NCBI GenBank assembly: GCA_944320775.1
Contig: CALUIV010000001.1
Location: forward strand, 1-64,000
Source of the DNA: an uncultured Paraprevotella sp.
Lineage (GTDB): Bacteria > Bacteroidota > Bacteroidia > Bacteroidales > Bacteroidaceae
Direction of reading: 5' to 3'
Length of the DNA stretch: 64,000 bases
Part shown: positions 8,709 through 18,665 of the stretch, piece by piece
Numbering within the stretch: the first letter of the stretch is position 1
Layout of the letters: each line of letters opens with the position of its first letter
Position numbers and translations under genes: made by a program
Notes under the pieces: generated by a model
Seen by the model: only the letters and a program-made list of their open reading frames with translations
Told to the model about the DNA's origin: nothing
Databases searched by the model: none

Positions 8709-9530
8709 TTATTTCAGTTGTTTGTAGGCTTCGTCCGTAACTGGTTCCAACCATTCGTTAGCGGTGTTTTCGCCCGGTACTTCAAAGGCCAGATGAGCAA
8801 ACCAACTGTCTGCTGCAGCTCCATGCCAGTGTTTGACATTTGCCGGAATGTGGATGACTGTACCGGGAAGAATCTGTACAGCCGGCTTTCCTTCTTCCTG
8901 ATACCAGCCTCGGCCTGCTACACCAATCAGCATTTGTCCGCCTCCTTTTGTTGCCCGATGAATGTGCCAGTTGTTACGGCATCCCGGTTCGAAAGTAACA
9001 TTTGATACGGGGACCTGATCCTTTGAAATCGGAGCCAGATAGCTATTGCCGATAAAATATTGGGCATAGGCAGTATTGGGCTCTCCTATAGGAAAGATCA
9101 TTTCACGTTGAAAAGCTGTTTTGGCATCCTGAGCATCTGTTTCTTCAGTCCAGACTTCTTTGGCCAGGCGGAATGCTGCCCATGCTTTCGGCCATCCGGC
9201 ATAGAAACCGATGTGGGTGAGGATTTCTGCGATTTCCGTACGGGTGATACCGTTTTGTTTGGCTGTCTGGAGATGGTAGGTAAGCGAACTGTCGGTAATG
9301 CCCTGACTGATCAGTGAGGTGATGGTGACTAAACTGCGGTCGCGCAGATTGAGTTTATCCGTACGGCTCCATACTTCACCGAATAATACATCGTCATTGA
9401 GTTGCGCGAATTTAGGAGCAAAGCTTCCAAGCTGGTCGCGTCCGGCTGTTTGTTTGATTTTTTCCTGTGCCATGGTTGTTGTTGTGTTTAACGTCCATGC
9501 AGCGAATGCAAGGAGTATTTTTGTTTTCAT
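8709..9530 (-). CDS. Carboxymuconolactone decarboxylase-like/cupin fusion protein, exported
   Basis: A 273-residue two-domain protein. After a signal peptide (about residues 1-21, ending TTMAQ), residues 40-125 form a carboxymuconolactone decarboxylase/AhpD-like helical domain (LNLRDRSLVTITSLI, HLQTAKQNGITRTEIAEILTHI). The AhpD CxxC redox pair is absent. Residues 165-255 form a cupin domain (PGCRNNWHIHRA, GRGWYQEEGKP, IPANVKHWHGAA) with several metal-binding histidines. Such fusions are widespread in Bacteroidota near flavodoxin and oxidoreductase genes; the reaction is unknown. A possible promoter box TATCTTTG (minus strand) is at 9566-9573. Confidence 0.85.
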   Translation of the reverse strand: MKTKILLAFAAWTLNTTTTMAQEKIKQTAGRDQLGSFAPKFAQLNDDVLFGEVWSRTDKLNLRDRSLVTITSLISQGITDSSLTYHLQTAKQNGITRTEIAEILTHIGFYAGWPKAWAAFRLAKEVWTEETDAQDAKTAFQREMIFPIGEPNTAYAQYFIGNSYLAPISKDQVPVSNVTFEPGCRNNWHIHRATKGGGQMLIGVAGRGWYQEEGKPAVQILPGTVIHIPANVKHWHGAAADSWFAHLAFEVPGENTANEWLEPVTDEAYKQLK

Positions 9531-9641
9531 TCTGGTTTTTGTTTAGCTATTTTTGTTTTCATGAACAAAGATAGCGGTTACCAGTTTTTTTCCTTGTGTC
9601 TTAATTACGGATATTTGTACCCGAATTATGGTTCTTGTATC

Positions 9642-10625
9642 TTATTGGTCTGCCGGGTAGACGATGTTCCACTCTTTGCGCAGACTATCCATTTGCCGCA
9701 TGATGCGCAGCGTTTCTTTGTGAGGCATCTCTATGGTTTCGATTTTATGTTCTTCGATGGCACGCAAAGATGCATAGAGTTCGTATTCCAATCCTGTGAT
9801 CTGTCGGGGTGCTTCAAAGGTCTCAACCGTTTCATATTGCTTGTTTAACAGACGGATGCGTTCTGGGTTATTGATGTTTTCAATGATCAGGTATCCTTTG
9901 CTTCCGGATATGACTCCCATGCGGTCGGTTGTGGCCATGATGGAGGATTGTAGGGCCGCTATCTTGCCGTTGGGATAAAGCAAGGTGATGTTTTCCTGGG
10001 CATCGACTCCACTGTCTGTTTTTGTACATACGGAATGTATGGCTTGTGGTTCGCTTCCGAAAACCATGGCGGCCAGATTCAGGGTGTAGATACCTACATC
10101 AAGCAATGCGCCTCCGGCAAGTTCCGGTTTAATAATACGTTCTTTATGGGTTAGTGTATATCCCAAATTTGCCGTAAGCATTTGGGGGATTCCGATTGCA
10201 TGTTCATCTGCCAACAGTTCTTGCATTTTGACCGAAAGCGGCATGAAGCGTGTCCAAAGGGCTTCGCTGACAAAAACATCTTCTTGTTCGGAAAGGGCAA
10301 ACAGTTCTTCGGCCTGACGGGCGTTTACGGTGAATGGCTTTTCACATAACACCGCTTTTTTCTTTTTCAGGCATAACCGGGTCTGTTCGTAGTGTAAGGT
10401 GTGCGGTGTGGCAATATAGACGAGATCAATTTCGGGATCGTCTGCAAGAGCCTCGCAAGAATCATAGGTCTTTGTGAAATTCCACTTTCTGGCAAAGGCT
10501 TCAGCACGTTCCGGATTTCTGGAAGTTACAGCATAGCAGGCCATGTTTGGAAGGTTATGAATGGTTTGTGCCATTTTATCGGCAATGGCACCGCAGCCGA
10601 TAAATCCTATTTTTTTTGTTCTCAT
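9642..10625 (-). CDS. Gfo/Idh/MocA family NAD(P)-dependent oxidoreductase
   Basis: A 327-residue cytoplasmic dehydrogenase. The N-terminal Rossmann fold has the dinucleotide motif GFIGCGAIADKM at about residues 6-17, the family motif CEKPFTVN near residues 93-100, and the C-terminal alpha/beta domain PF22725/PF02894-like (GGALLDVGIYTLNLAAMVFG, about 165-184). The start is ATG at 10623-10625 instead of the longer open frame, because it places the Rossmann motif at the usual distance and leaves a promoter box, TAACTTTG on the minus strand, at 10655-10662. Substrate (sugar or inositol-like) unknown. Confidence 0.88.
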   Translation of the reverse strand: MRTKKIGFIGCGAIADKMAQTIHNLPNMACYAVTSRNPERAEAFARKWNFTKTYDSCEALADDPEIDLVYIATPHTLHYEQTRLCLKKKKAVLCEKPFTVNARQAEELFALSEQEDVFVSEALWTRFMPLSVKMQELLADEHAIGIPQMLTANLGYTLTHKERIIKPELAGGALLDVGIYTLNLAAMVFGSEPQAIHSVCTKTDSGVDAQENITLLYPNGKIAALQSSIMATTDRMGVISGSKGYLIIENINNPERIRLLNKQYETVETFEAPRQITGLEYELYASLRAIEEHKIETIEMPHKETLRIMRQMDSLRKEWNIVYPADQ

Positions 10626-10717
10626 AACAAAGAGGTTTGTAGCGTTATATGAAACAAAGTTACTCAAAATTCTTCTTGATTGTTTTCTCTGATTCATGAA
10701 AAAGTATGTTGTATTCG

Positions 10718-13700
10718 TTAGTTGTTTAATTCAAGAAGAGGTAATGGCTTAATTTTTTGATTAATTTCGTTCCGGAATGTCTGAATCTGCATATCTGTCT
10801 TTTTCTTGTGTTCAACACCACCGTCTTTATATAATTCTTTAAACCGGCATCGTCCGATTTTATATTGAAAGTGTTCTGGAGTTCCTGTCAGATTAATGCC
10901 GAAATCTAATGGAATAGGCGATTTAAGAACTGTGATATGATAATTGAAACTCATATCGATACTGTGTGTACCGCCAACCACAGCTTGATATCTGTCCCAT
11001 TCTATAAGTGAAGGGATGATTTTAATTTGATTATTCTGTAAAATAAGATTTGTAGAAAGATTATCGATGATATTCTTGTTTTTACTTTTAAATCTTAATT
11101 TACGGGCAAGTTCTTGAAATGTTTTATTATCCATTAAAGTCAGGTTCTGTCCGTGTAAACTACATGCTGCTTTGGTCCCTTTGAGAACAGGAAGCATATG
11201 ATCATCTAATAATCCCTCGGCGGTGATGTGGCAATCAACTAGTCCATCCATTGATTTTGTAAGTGGAATCAGGGTTCCGATTGACGGAAAGACCCGGTGT
11301 ACCTGGCCTACGAGCATGTCTTGCAGGTTGAGATCAAAACATGCTTTAACTTGCTCTTTCTTACGGCTGTCATATAATAAAGACAGACCGATTTTTCCAA
11401 GATTCGTATGTGCAGAAAGGTTTGAATATATTTGTTGATTTTCGATCATCATATTTCCGGATAACTGCTGTAAATCGATTTCGCGATAATTCATATGTTC
11501 GATGTCCATTTGAATATCGAGGCATATGTTTTTCGGAATGTAAAGCGGATGTTCTTGTATTTTTGTTTTATTTTTTGGCTTTAGCAGTTGCTCCATATTA
11601 TCGAGAGTAATGATCGGATTGTTTGTTTTTTGGGAAGTACGTAGCTGTGCCTCTCCGTAGAGGTACGTTTGTTTTAATTCATCGTAATTAATGTTCCCAG
11701 ACAGAATTTGGATATTGCCTGCCAGTTGTTTGGATTTATTGTCGGTTGATGGCTCTATACGGAGCATTCCGGAAAGCATGCAGTCTGATTCTCCCGATTT
11801 GACTTTTAGTCTGTTTAGAATCAGCTGATCATTTTCAAAACCAATCCTTGTTTGTTCGAGATTGATAATTGAAGGAAAATAACTACTGTATACTTGTGCG
11901 TGTTTAAAGTCTAATAGGCCTTTGATATTCCATTTTGATGCTTCCTTTATCTTCTTTTTTTGGGGTCTTGCTTCTGTGATGAAATTGCTTTGAGTGAATA
12001 CAATTGCATTCTGATGGTGAGTATCCAGATATTTCAAAGTCTCAGCTTTTAAAACTAAGGCTCCTTCCAATTCTTTTATATTGATGCTTGAAGGTTTTGT
12101 ACCTACATGAAGTTCTATTTTTTCTGCTGATACCCAATTGCTTTTGTTTGTTTTCGCCTGAATGTTTGCACAGTTTAAGTGTGCTGTTACAGGAATAGTT
12201 TTGCTCGTATCTTGAGACAATGCTGTGTTTGAACGTAAGTGTAGTTTTGAAAGATTGATATTAATATCTTTACTATAAGTGATTTTTAAAGAATCAATAT
12301 CGGCCGTTCCGCTTAATATTTCGGCCTGATCAATAAAATCACTCTTGTTTTTTTTGTATCCAATTTGCATTCCCAGTCCACTGATATATGTATCTAAATG
12401 ATAATGGGGACTATGAATTTCCATGAATTGAGTTTTTATCATTCCGTCTGCCCATATCCGATTGAATCTTTTGGCTTTGAGGTCTTTTAAATTAAATGCA
12501 ACAGAAAGGTCTGTTTCCATTTTACCTCTAAGAGTTGCTTGTTCTACTGAAATAAATTCGTTACCGATACGGTCAAAATCAATGTTTCCTTTCAAATCTG
12601 CTGTAATGAATGGTTCATTTTTCAAATTGTTGATATGACTATTCATTTGAATGTAACTGTTCAAGCCTTTAATATGAATGTTGTTGAGGGAAATAAAACA
12701 AGAATCGGGATAGTTTTCTTGATAACAGGCTTTCAGATCAAGACTAATAGAATCTATACCTTGTTTGATACCTTTTTTAAAAAAACTTCCTTGATTGATG
12801 TATCCTTCTATTTTCCAGTCAGGTCTGTTGCCTTTCAGTTTACCCTTGATCTCTCCTTTGAGTTCTGTATTTCCAGTGATTAGGTAGGTGTTTTTTTCTG
12901 GCAGGTATTTTTCAGGAACAAACTCTAAAAGATCTTTTAAACTGGAAGCTTCTAATCCAAATTGCAGATCGATGTAGGGAATATTGTTCTTCCCAAGATT
13001 TAATAAAGAACCGTTTATTTCAAATGGAAACTGGTTGACAAGTAGCTTTGTGTCTTTTAAGTAAATATCTTTAAACTTCCTTTTTATATTGCAATATCCT
13101 TGTAGATTTATGGATATTGTATCTTTTTCAAACAGTGCGGTTTTTCCTTTATTAATAAAAGAGGGACATATCGCTTCTATATATAATGTAGGTTCTTTAG
13201 CAGCCATATTGCCTTTAAGAAGAATAGAGGAAAGGTTAGTTTGGGTTTCTATATTCTTCTTGAAATGTTTGAAGTTTATGTGGGCATTTGAAACGTTTAT
13301 TTGATTGATATCAAATTGAATTTTATTATTTTTCCCAGTTTTATCCTTTATTAAAGGGGGAAACTTTTGATCAAGGGCAATAAAAACATCGGGTTGTTCA
13401 ATAGAAATATCCTCTATACATAAAGTTTGTTCTTTTAGTAGTTTTACAAATTGAATGCTGCCAAAAGCCTTTTTGAATTTAACTTTAAACATATCGGAAA
13501 TAGAATCTGCGTCTTCTTGGCAAGGAATATGGATGTTTCCTTCGTGGATACTGATACTAATTGAGGGCCACGAATCGAGATAGTTTAATTCAATTTTCTT
13601 GCATTCAAAGAGAAGATTTGTTTTATTATTAACCTCACGAACTATTTGTTGGGTGAGTCTTTCTGGAGTAATGATGAAGTAGTGAAAAATTACAAATGTG

Positions 13701-13780
13701 ATAAATGGAATTCCGATTCCCATCAAGATAATGATGAAAAGGGCAATCATGGTTCTTTTAAAATATTTCCAGGTGATCAT
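10718..13780 (-). CDS. Large AsmA-family envelope protein
   Basis: A 1020-residue protein with one N-terminal transmembrane anchor (about residues 12-36) and a long beta-rich periplasmic part. The region after the anchor (GREVNNKTN-like stretch, LNYLDSWPSISISIHEGNI) and the C-terminal section (LDGLVDCHITAEGLLDDHML, NNQIKIIPSLIEWDRYQAVVGG) are typical of AsmA and AsmA_2 domains, relatives of TamB/YhdP that bridge inner and outer membrane and are linked to lipid transport. It is visibly more AT-rich than the flanking metabolic genes, as is the following region. No operon partner: it is followed after 92 bases by the Gfo/Idh gene and preceded by a long gene-free stretch. Confidence 0.8.
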   Translation of the reverse strand: MITWKYFKRTMIALFIIILMGIGIPFITFVIFHYFIITPERLTQQIVREVNNKTNLLFECKKIELNYLDSWPSISISIHEGNIHIPCQEDADSISDMFKVKFKKAFGSIQFVKLLKEQTLCIEDISIEQPDVFIALDQKFPPLIKDKTGKNNKIQFDINQINVSNAHINFKHFKKNIETQTNLSSILLKGNMAAKEPTLYIEAICPSFINKGKTALFEKDTISINLQGYCNIKRKFKDIYLKDTKLLVNQFPFEINGSLLNLGKNNIPYIDLQFGLEASSLKDLLEFVPEKYLPEKNTYLITGNTELKGEIKGKLKGNRPDWKIEGYINQGSFFKKGIKQGIDSISLDLKACYQENYPDSCFISLNNIHIKGLNSYIQMNSHINNLKNEPFITADLKGNIDFDRIGNEFISVEQATLRGKMETDLSVAFNLKDLKAKRFNRIWADGMIKTQFMEIHSPHYHLDTYISGLGMQIGYKKNKSDFIDQAEILSGTADIDSLKITYSKDININLSKLHLRSNTALSQDTSKTIPVTAHLNCANIQAKTNKSNWVSAEKIELHVGTKPSSINIKELEGALVLKAETLKYLDTHHQNAIVFTQSNFITEARPQKKKIKEASKWNIKGLLDFKHAQVYSSYFPSIINLEQTRIGFENDQLILNRLKVKSGESDCMLSGMLRIEPSTDNKSKQLAGNIQILSGNINYDELKQTYLYGEAQLRTSQKTNNPIITLDNMEQLLKPKNKTKIQEHPLYIPKNICLDIQMDIEHMNYREIDLQQLSGNMMIENQQIYSNLSAHTNLGKIGLSLLYDSRKKEQVKACFDLNLQDMLVGQVHRVFPSIGTLIPLTKSMDGLVDCHITAEGLLDDHMLPVLKGTKAACSLHGQNLTLMDNKTFQELARKLRFKSKNKNIIDNLSTNLILQNNQIKIIPSLIEWDRYQAVVGGTHSIDMSFNYHITVLKSPIPLDFGINLTGTPEHFQYKIGRCRFKELYKDGGVEHKKKTDMQIQTFRNEINQKIKPLPLLELNN

Positions 13781-14557
13781 ATTGAATATATTTTTAAATT
13801 ACTCGTTTTTTTGTTTTTACTTTGATTTCTGTTCTATAAAATAGCTGAAGATCTTTATGACTTACATATTTATTTGATAAAAGTACAAATAAAATAAAAT
13901 TATTCAAGTTAAATATTTTGAATAACTTACTTAATAAGTAATTTCATAAAATATATGAGTTATATTGGACTATATAGTCTAATATTAATCTTAATATGTA
14001 AAAACATAAATATAAGATAATACTAGGATATTGATTTTATATATTGTAATTAATCTAAAATTATATATAGACAGTTGTTTTAAAATTAATAAAAGGATTT
14101 ATCTGATATGTAGCTTTATTAATTCGATATAATTTAGCTGTTTTGTATATTTGTATGGATAAATATTGATGTTTTAATTGGCGTTTTTAAGCGTTTGTTC
14201 TGTTTCTATTTATCAGGAAGTATTCGTGAATATATTGTTTTATAGATTATTATAATATGAGAATATAATGTTTTTATGAAATGAAAAACGAATATTTGGC
14301 TTTGATTTAAATAGTAATTGGAAAGTTTATTCAGGCCCTACTTTTACTTGAATTCATATAATGTGATTGTATTTTCATTAATGTAAATTAGTATAATATT
14401 ATAAGTTAGAATAACAAAAATGTATATGTGAAAATGTTAGAATGGTTGTTTCTTTATTCAGTTGGTATCGTTTATAGCTTATTTTACATACAATAAAAAC
14501 TTTTCTTTTTGTTTGTATCTTATTTTTTCATTATCTTTGCAATGTGAAAAATATTGT
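13781..14557. other. AT-rich gene-free stretch between divergent genes
   Basis: About 780 bases of extremely AT-rich DNA between the divergent AsmA-like and Sel1/TPR genes. No open frame with coding character, no RNA gene and no repeat family was recognised; many TATA- and TAAT-rich runs are present. The right end holds the promoter of the Sel1/TPR operon. The stretch may be a bent or nucleoid-protein-bound regulatory region, but nothing specific is visible. Confidence 0.6.
14508..14539 (+). promoter_or_regulatory. Bacteroides-type promoter of the Sel1/TPR operon
   Basis: TTTG at 14508-14511 and TATCTTTG at 14532-14539 are separated by exactly 20 bases and match the -33/-7 consensus. Transcription would start near 14543-14546, about 12-15 bases before the chosen ATG at 14558. 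Confidence 0.7.
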
Positions 14558-16537
14558 ATGATGTCTGTTCCTATAAAATATTTTTTGTCTTTATTTTTAA
14601 TATTGACGACTGGATTGTCCTCTGTTTACGGACAACAAATTACGCGTGACCAATTGCTTAAATTGTTTTATCAGGCAAATACAGCTGTAAAAGAAAATAA
14701 TTATCAGGCTGCAGTTGATGCTTATACGGAGATTATAAAACGGTCTCCGGGTTTACCGGATCCATATTTACAATTAGGTAATCTTTATGCTGGTCGCACT
14801 GATGATGCCGCTGCTTTAAAGAAAGCTTGCATATGTTATCTGACTTATATAAAATTGAAACCGGAGTCGTCTCAAGTACCATTACTTGAAAACAAAGTGA
14901 AAGATTTGCAGGGAAAAATTGATGCTTTGGAAACTTCTTTGGCTTCAGCTACAAAAGAAGATACAATCCAGCAACAGGAAATGGTTAAAAAAGAAAAAAT
15001 AGTAGTGGTAGTACCTGCTGTTGCATCGGATATTCAGGAACCTCAAAAAGATACTGCAGCAGTAGATACTGATAGTCTTCTTGTTACAGATACCATACCA
15101 TCTGTTTCTGTGCCTGTACGGCAAATAGCAGCTCCAGATTTACGGTTGTCTGGACGTTGGGTTTCAGAAAAACTCGGAGAAAATGGTCGTGAATTTTGGA
15201 TTGTTGACGTCAAGTCGTTGCAGGATAAAATGGAGATGTCATTGGCAGACTTTTCTTATGTTTTGAAAGTAGGAAACTGGAAACATAAGGTCAGTAGTGT
15301 TGCAATAGCTTTTAATGAAAACAATGACACGTTGGTTTTTGATTTTTATTCGGAAAAAGAAAAGACTGCAGATGTTGATCAAAAAAATATTCTGGAAGAT
15401 TTTGGGATGATTGTTAGTAATTTATTTGATACCGGAATGGAGCGAATAAGTGAGTTTACGAACAGATCAAATAATTCAGTCGGGCATGATGTGGATACAT
15501 TGTCTATGTCTGTTTCGGATTCGAGTGCGTCTGTCGTAGACAGTGTTGCTGTGGTGAATCCTAAAATATTATATGTTAGTGAGTTCCGTTTACGATACGA
15601 TGGTTATAAATTATCGGGATTTTATTTAGATCAGATCGTGGAAAGAACAGGTAAGGATGAGCGTGTTCTTTCTGCAGTGTCAGAACCATGTGAATTTATT
15701 CCAGCTCCTGTTGACTATCAGGGGTTTACTTACAATGGCCTTTCTGAGAGTGTAAAAAGTTCTAAACGTGAATTACGAGAATTGCTTAATCAGAAAATGA
15801 AAGAATCAGGTTCGAGTACTTCTGCTTTAAATGATGTGGCTTGTATGTATGCTTCTGGTATTGGAATTCGAAAAAATATGAAGATGGCTGTGGCTTATTT
15901 TATGGAAGCTTCAGTGAAAAATAATTTATTCGGCATGTTGAATATGGCTCAGCTATATCGTGATGGATTAGGAGTAGAAAAGGATGTTGAAAAAGCTCGG
16001 GAACTTTATCATCGTGCTTATAATTCTGGTTATACGGATGCAATGGTCTTTTGTGGAGACACTTATTTGGAAGATGCGGCAGATACAGTATCGGATTATC
16101 AAAACGCGTTAGCCTGTTATCAAAAAGCTGTATTGAAACGTTGTCCATTTGCAGCTTATCGTTTAGGATGGTTGTATCGAGAGGGATTGGGGGTTGAACA
16201 AAATATAGAGAAGGCATGGGAATATTATCAACAGGCACTTGTAATGCAATATCCTGATGCAATGACAGATGTTGGTATAATGTATCGTGATGGGAATATG
16301 ACTGAAAAGGATTATGATAAAGCCTATGATTATTTATTAAAAGCTGCTCAAAAGGGAAATGCACGAGCGATGTTTGAGTTGTCTCAAATGTATTTGAAAG
16401 GTATAGGAGTAAAACCTGATTTCAAAACAGCAAAAGAATGGCAATATCGGTTTATGGAAGCAAATGATGTTGTAATAGAGGGATTTAATACAATAAAATC
16501 AAAGGTTAAAACAATCCTTTATCCTAAATCAGAATAG
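14558..16537 (+). CDS. Exported TPR/Sel1-repeat protein, first gene of an uncharacterised envelope operon
   Basis: A 659-residue exported protein with signal peptide ending near SVYGQ (about residue 26). Residues 27-110 carry TPR-like helices (YQANTAVKENNYQAAVDAYT). A coiled/low-complexity Ser/Asp/Val linker follows, then a beta-rich middle domain (about 195-395: LRLSGRWVSEKLGENG, LYVSEFRLRYDGYKLSGFYL). At about 425-640 there are five or six Sel1 repeats (MYASGIGIRKNMKMAVAYF, QLYRDGLGVEKDVEKARELY, WLYREGLGVEQNIEKAWEYY, QMYLKGIGVKPDFKTAKEW). Sel1/TPR repeats are protein-binding scaffolds. ATG 14558 is chosen because the promoter box lies at 14532-14539, downstream of the longer frame's first codon. 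Three exported-protein genes follow closely. Confidence 0.8.
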   Translation: MMSVPIKYFLSLFLILTTGLSSVYGQQITRDQLLKLFYQANTAVKENNYQAAVDAYTEIIKRSPGLPDPYLQLGNLYAGRTDDAAALKKACICYLTYIKLKPESSQVPLLENKVKDLQGKIDALETSLASATKEDTIQQQEMVKKEKIVVVVPAVASDIQEPQKDTAAVDTDSLLVTDTIPSVSVPVRQIAAPDLRLSGRWVSEKLGENGREFWIVDVKSLQDKMEMSLADFSYVLKVGNWKHKVSSVAIAFNENNDTLVFDFYSEKEKTADVDQKNILEDFGMIVSNLFDTGMERISEFTNRSNNSVGHDVDTLSMSVSDSSASVVDSVAVVNPKILYVSEFRLRYDGYKLSGFYLDQIVERTGKDERVLSAVSEPCEFIPAPVDYQGFTYNGLSESVKSSKRELRELLNQKMKESGSSTSALNDVACMYASGIGIRKNMKMAVAYFMEASVKNNLFGMLNMAQLYRDGLGVEKDVEKARELYHRAYNSGYTDAMVFCGDTYLEDAADTVSDYQNALACYQKAVLKRCPFAAYRLGWLYREGLGVEQNIEKAWEYYQQALVMQYPDAMTDVGIMYRDGNMTEKDYDKAYDYLLKAAQKGNARAMFELSQMYLKGIGVKPDFKTAKEWQYRFMEANDVVIEGFNTIKSKVKTILYPKSE

Positions 16538-16542
16538 AATGT

Positions 16543-17670
16543 ATGAGGAGAATTTTGTTGGGTACATTTGTAGCTATAATATTAATCCTCTTGTCTTCAG
16601 CCAGTATTATGAAGGAGGAACATAGGGCTTTTGCTAGTCATAAATTGGAAGATATGGCAAAACGGTTACCTTTACGTGATATACCGTCAGTGGATACTAT
16701 AATGGAAGTTCCGGAATTTATAAAAGGTAAGGCAATCGTGTTTAATTTAAATAATAATAAGGTTGTCCATATGGGACTCTCTATGTTCAGTAGAGAAACT
16801 AAAGAAATGATTGGAACTGATATTTGTAATTTTCTTGAACGGTATTTTTTGGAATTGTTATTGTTACGTGATAAAACAAGTATTATTCGTAAATTGACGG
16901 AAGATCATATCGAATTGTTGCTAAATGGACAAAAATTTGGTGCTGAAAATTTTTCTTCATTACAAGAGGTAATGCAGAATATATGTATGCCGGTGAATTT
17001 TTCTTTGTTTCACAAAGATCAGCATGCTGAAGCTGTTTGGATGTCAGTTGGAATGCATTTACAGATGAAATTTCCTTTGTATCGTGAGTTGATTGATGGA
17101 ATGGATAAAAAGGAATCTGATGAAGGAGTCTATAATTTGTTGCGAGTTGCGGTTTGTGATTCTATATATGATGCAGATGATGATGTTTCTTACGAGAATT
17201 TAGTACATAAAACTGGAAATGTTTATGTATATAAAGGAGAAACATTTATGATTAAATCACTGACTTCAGACCGATATTATATGGAAGAAAACGGAAAATA
17301 TCATTTGATTTTTACTCCGATGTATCCAGAGTATTCTATGAATAATTTATTTCTGAGTTATCAGAATGGAGCAGGAAAAACACTACTGGTTACTCATAGA
17401 CAATATGGGTATTTTACGCCTGAATTTACAATTCCTTTGAATAATTTTTTGGCTTGTTTTAAAAATGATTTTCTTGTAGCTTGTCATACAGGTTATAATA
17501 AACAGAATGAACTGGAAACTATAGTTGTGTTCAAGCACAAAATATTGAATTATATACACTTGCTTCGGGTTCATGTTAATAAAGAGGAACTCTTTATTAA
17601 CTCACCCGTATTGAAGGCAGATTTTTATTCCAATATACCACAACATTATATTAGTAGTTTATTAAAATGA
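16543..17670 (+). CDS. Unknown exported/anchored protein of the Sel1/TPR operon
   Basis: A 375-residue protein with an N-terminal hydrophobic segment (about residues 3-22, LLGTFVAIILILLSSASI) that could be a signal peptide or anchor. No domain is recognised. The body is mixed alpha/beta without Cys-rich or repeat character. Its start is 5 bases after the upstream stop, and its stop overlaps the next start (ATGA at 17667-17670), so expression is probably coupled with both neighbours. Visibly AT-rich coding. Function unknown; by context part of the same envelope assembly. Confidence 0.7.
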   Translation: MRRILLGTFVAIILILLSSASIMKEEHRAFASHKLEDMAKRLPLRDIPSVDTIMEVPEFIKGKAIVFNLNNNKVVHMGLSMFSRETKEMIGTDICNFLERYFLELLLLRDKTSIIRKLTEDHIELLLNGQKFGAENFSSLQEVMQNICMPVNFSLFHKDQHAEAVWMSVGMHLQMKFPLYRELIDGMDKKESDEGVYNLLRVAVCDSIYDADDDVSYENLVHKTGNVYVYKGETFMIKSLTSDRYYMEENGKYHLIFTPMYPEYSMNNLFLSYQNGAGKTLLVTHRQYGYFTPEFTIPLNNFLACFKNDFLVACHTGYNKQNELETIVVFKHKILNYIHLLRVHVNKEELFINSPVLKADFYSNIPQHYISSLLK

Positions 17671-18656
17671 AGAAGGTAAAATTAATTATGTTTTCTTTGT
17701 TGTTCTCATTGGCTGGTTATGCACAATTAGAACAGACGAAGGTTGTTATTACAGACGGTTTGGAAAATGGTGATTTAAAAAAATCTATCGAACAGAACAT
17801 TACTGATTTTTTGGTGGCATGTAATGAAGCAGTAATGAATGGGGAAAAACCTGATGTAAAGGATATGTTGACGAGTGATGCACGTAAGTCTTTGAAAGCT
17901 ATGTGGAAAACAAGTCCAATGTCTTGTCCTGTTTCAAAAATAGAAGAAATCTGTTTGAAGACACCAAACGGTTATCAAGTTCGTAATATTCCAATAACTA
18001 TGATGGCCGCTGATGAAGAAGGAAAAGATCAAGAATTGGTTTTTAATCTGACACAGACAGGTATTATTGATGATATTTCCATTGCAATTGAAGAAAACAA
18101 GTATAAGGAAATTATGGCAGAACATGAGACTGTTGAGGATTTATTTCGCAGACAGGTGATTGTTGATTTTGTCGAAAATTATCGTACTTCATATAATCGT
18201 AAAGATTTAAAATATATAGAATCAGTGTTTAGTGATAATGCTTTGATAATTACCGGTAAGGTGATACGGGTGAAACCGAATTCTGATTATGCAATGCGTT
18301 CTCTTAGTCCTGAAAAAATAGTATATCAAAAACGAACTAAAGCAGAATATATAGCAAACTTGAAAAAGGTTTTTGCTTCTAATAAATATCTGAATGTTGT
18401 TTTTGATGAAGTAGAAGTTATTCAGCATCCGAAGTTGACAGATATTTATGGAGTAACGTTAAAACAGGAATGGAACTCAAGTAATTACAGAGATGTAGGA
18501 TTTGTATTTCTGATGATTGATTTTCAGGATGAATTACATCCTTTGATTCAGGTAAGAACTTGGCAGCCAGAAAAATTGAATGGTAAGATTTTGGCGCGTG
18601 ATGAGGTCTTTAATCTTGGAGATTTTGATATTGTACGTTCATTAGTAAATGATTAA
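17667..18656 (+). CDS. Unknown exported protein with NTF2-like segment
   Basis: A 329-residue protein with signal peptide ending LAGYAQ (about residue 19). The part around residues 160-275 (VDFVENYRTSYNRKDLKYIESVFSDNALIITG ... KVFASNKYLNVVFDEVEV) looks like an NTF2/SnoaL-type alpha-plus-beta cone: helix, NRKDLKYI turn, then strands. That is a pattern-based inference. The N-terminal half (residues 20-155) resembles a second, more divergent copy of the same layout. Overlaps the upstream gene by 4 bases and is followed 9 bases later by the fourth operon gene. Confidence 0.68.
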   Translation: MKKVKLIMFSLLFSLAGYAQLEQTKVVITDGLENGDLKKSIEQNITDFLVACNEAVMNGEKPDVKDMLTSDARKSLKAMWKTSPMSCPVSKIEEICLKTPNGYQVRNIPITMMAADEEGKDQELVFNLTQTGIIDDISIAIEENKYKEIMAEHETVEDLFRRQVIVDFVENYRTSYNRKDLKYIESVFSDNALIITGKVIRVKPNSDYAMRSLSPEKIVYQKRTKAEYIANLKKVFASNKYLNVVFDEVEVIQHPKLTDIYGVTLKQEWNSSNYRDVGFVFLMIDFQDELHPLIQVRTWQPEKLNGKILARDEVFNLGDFDIVRSLVND

Positions 18657-18665
18657 TTGAGTAAT

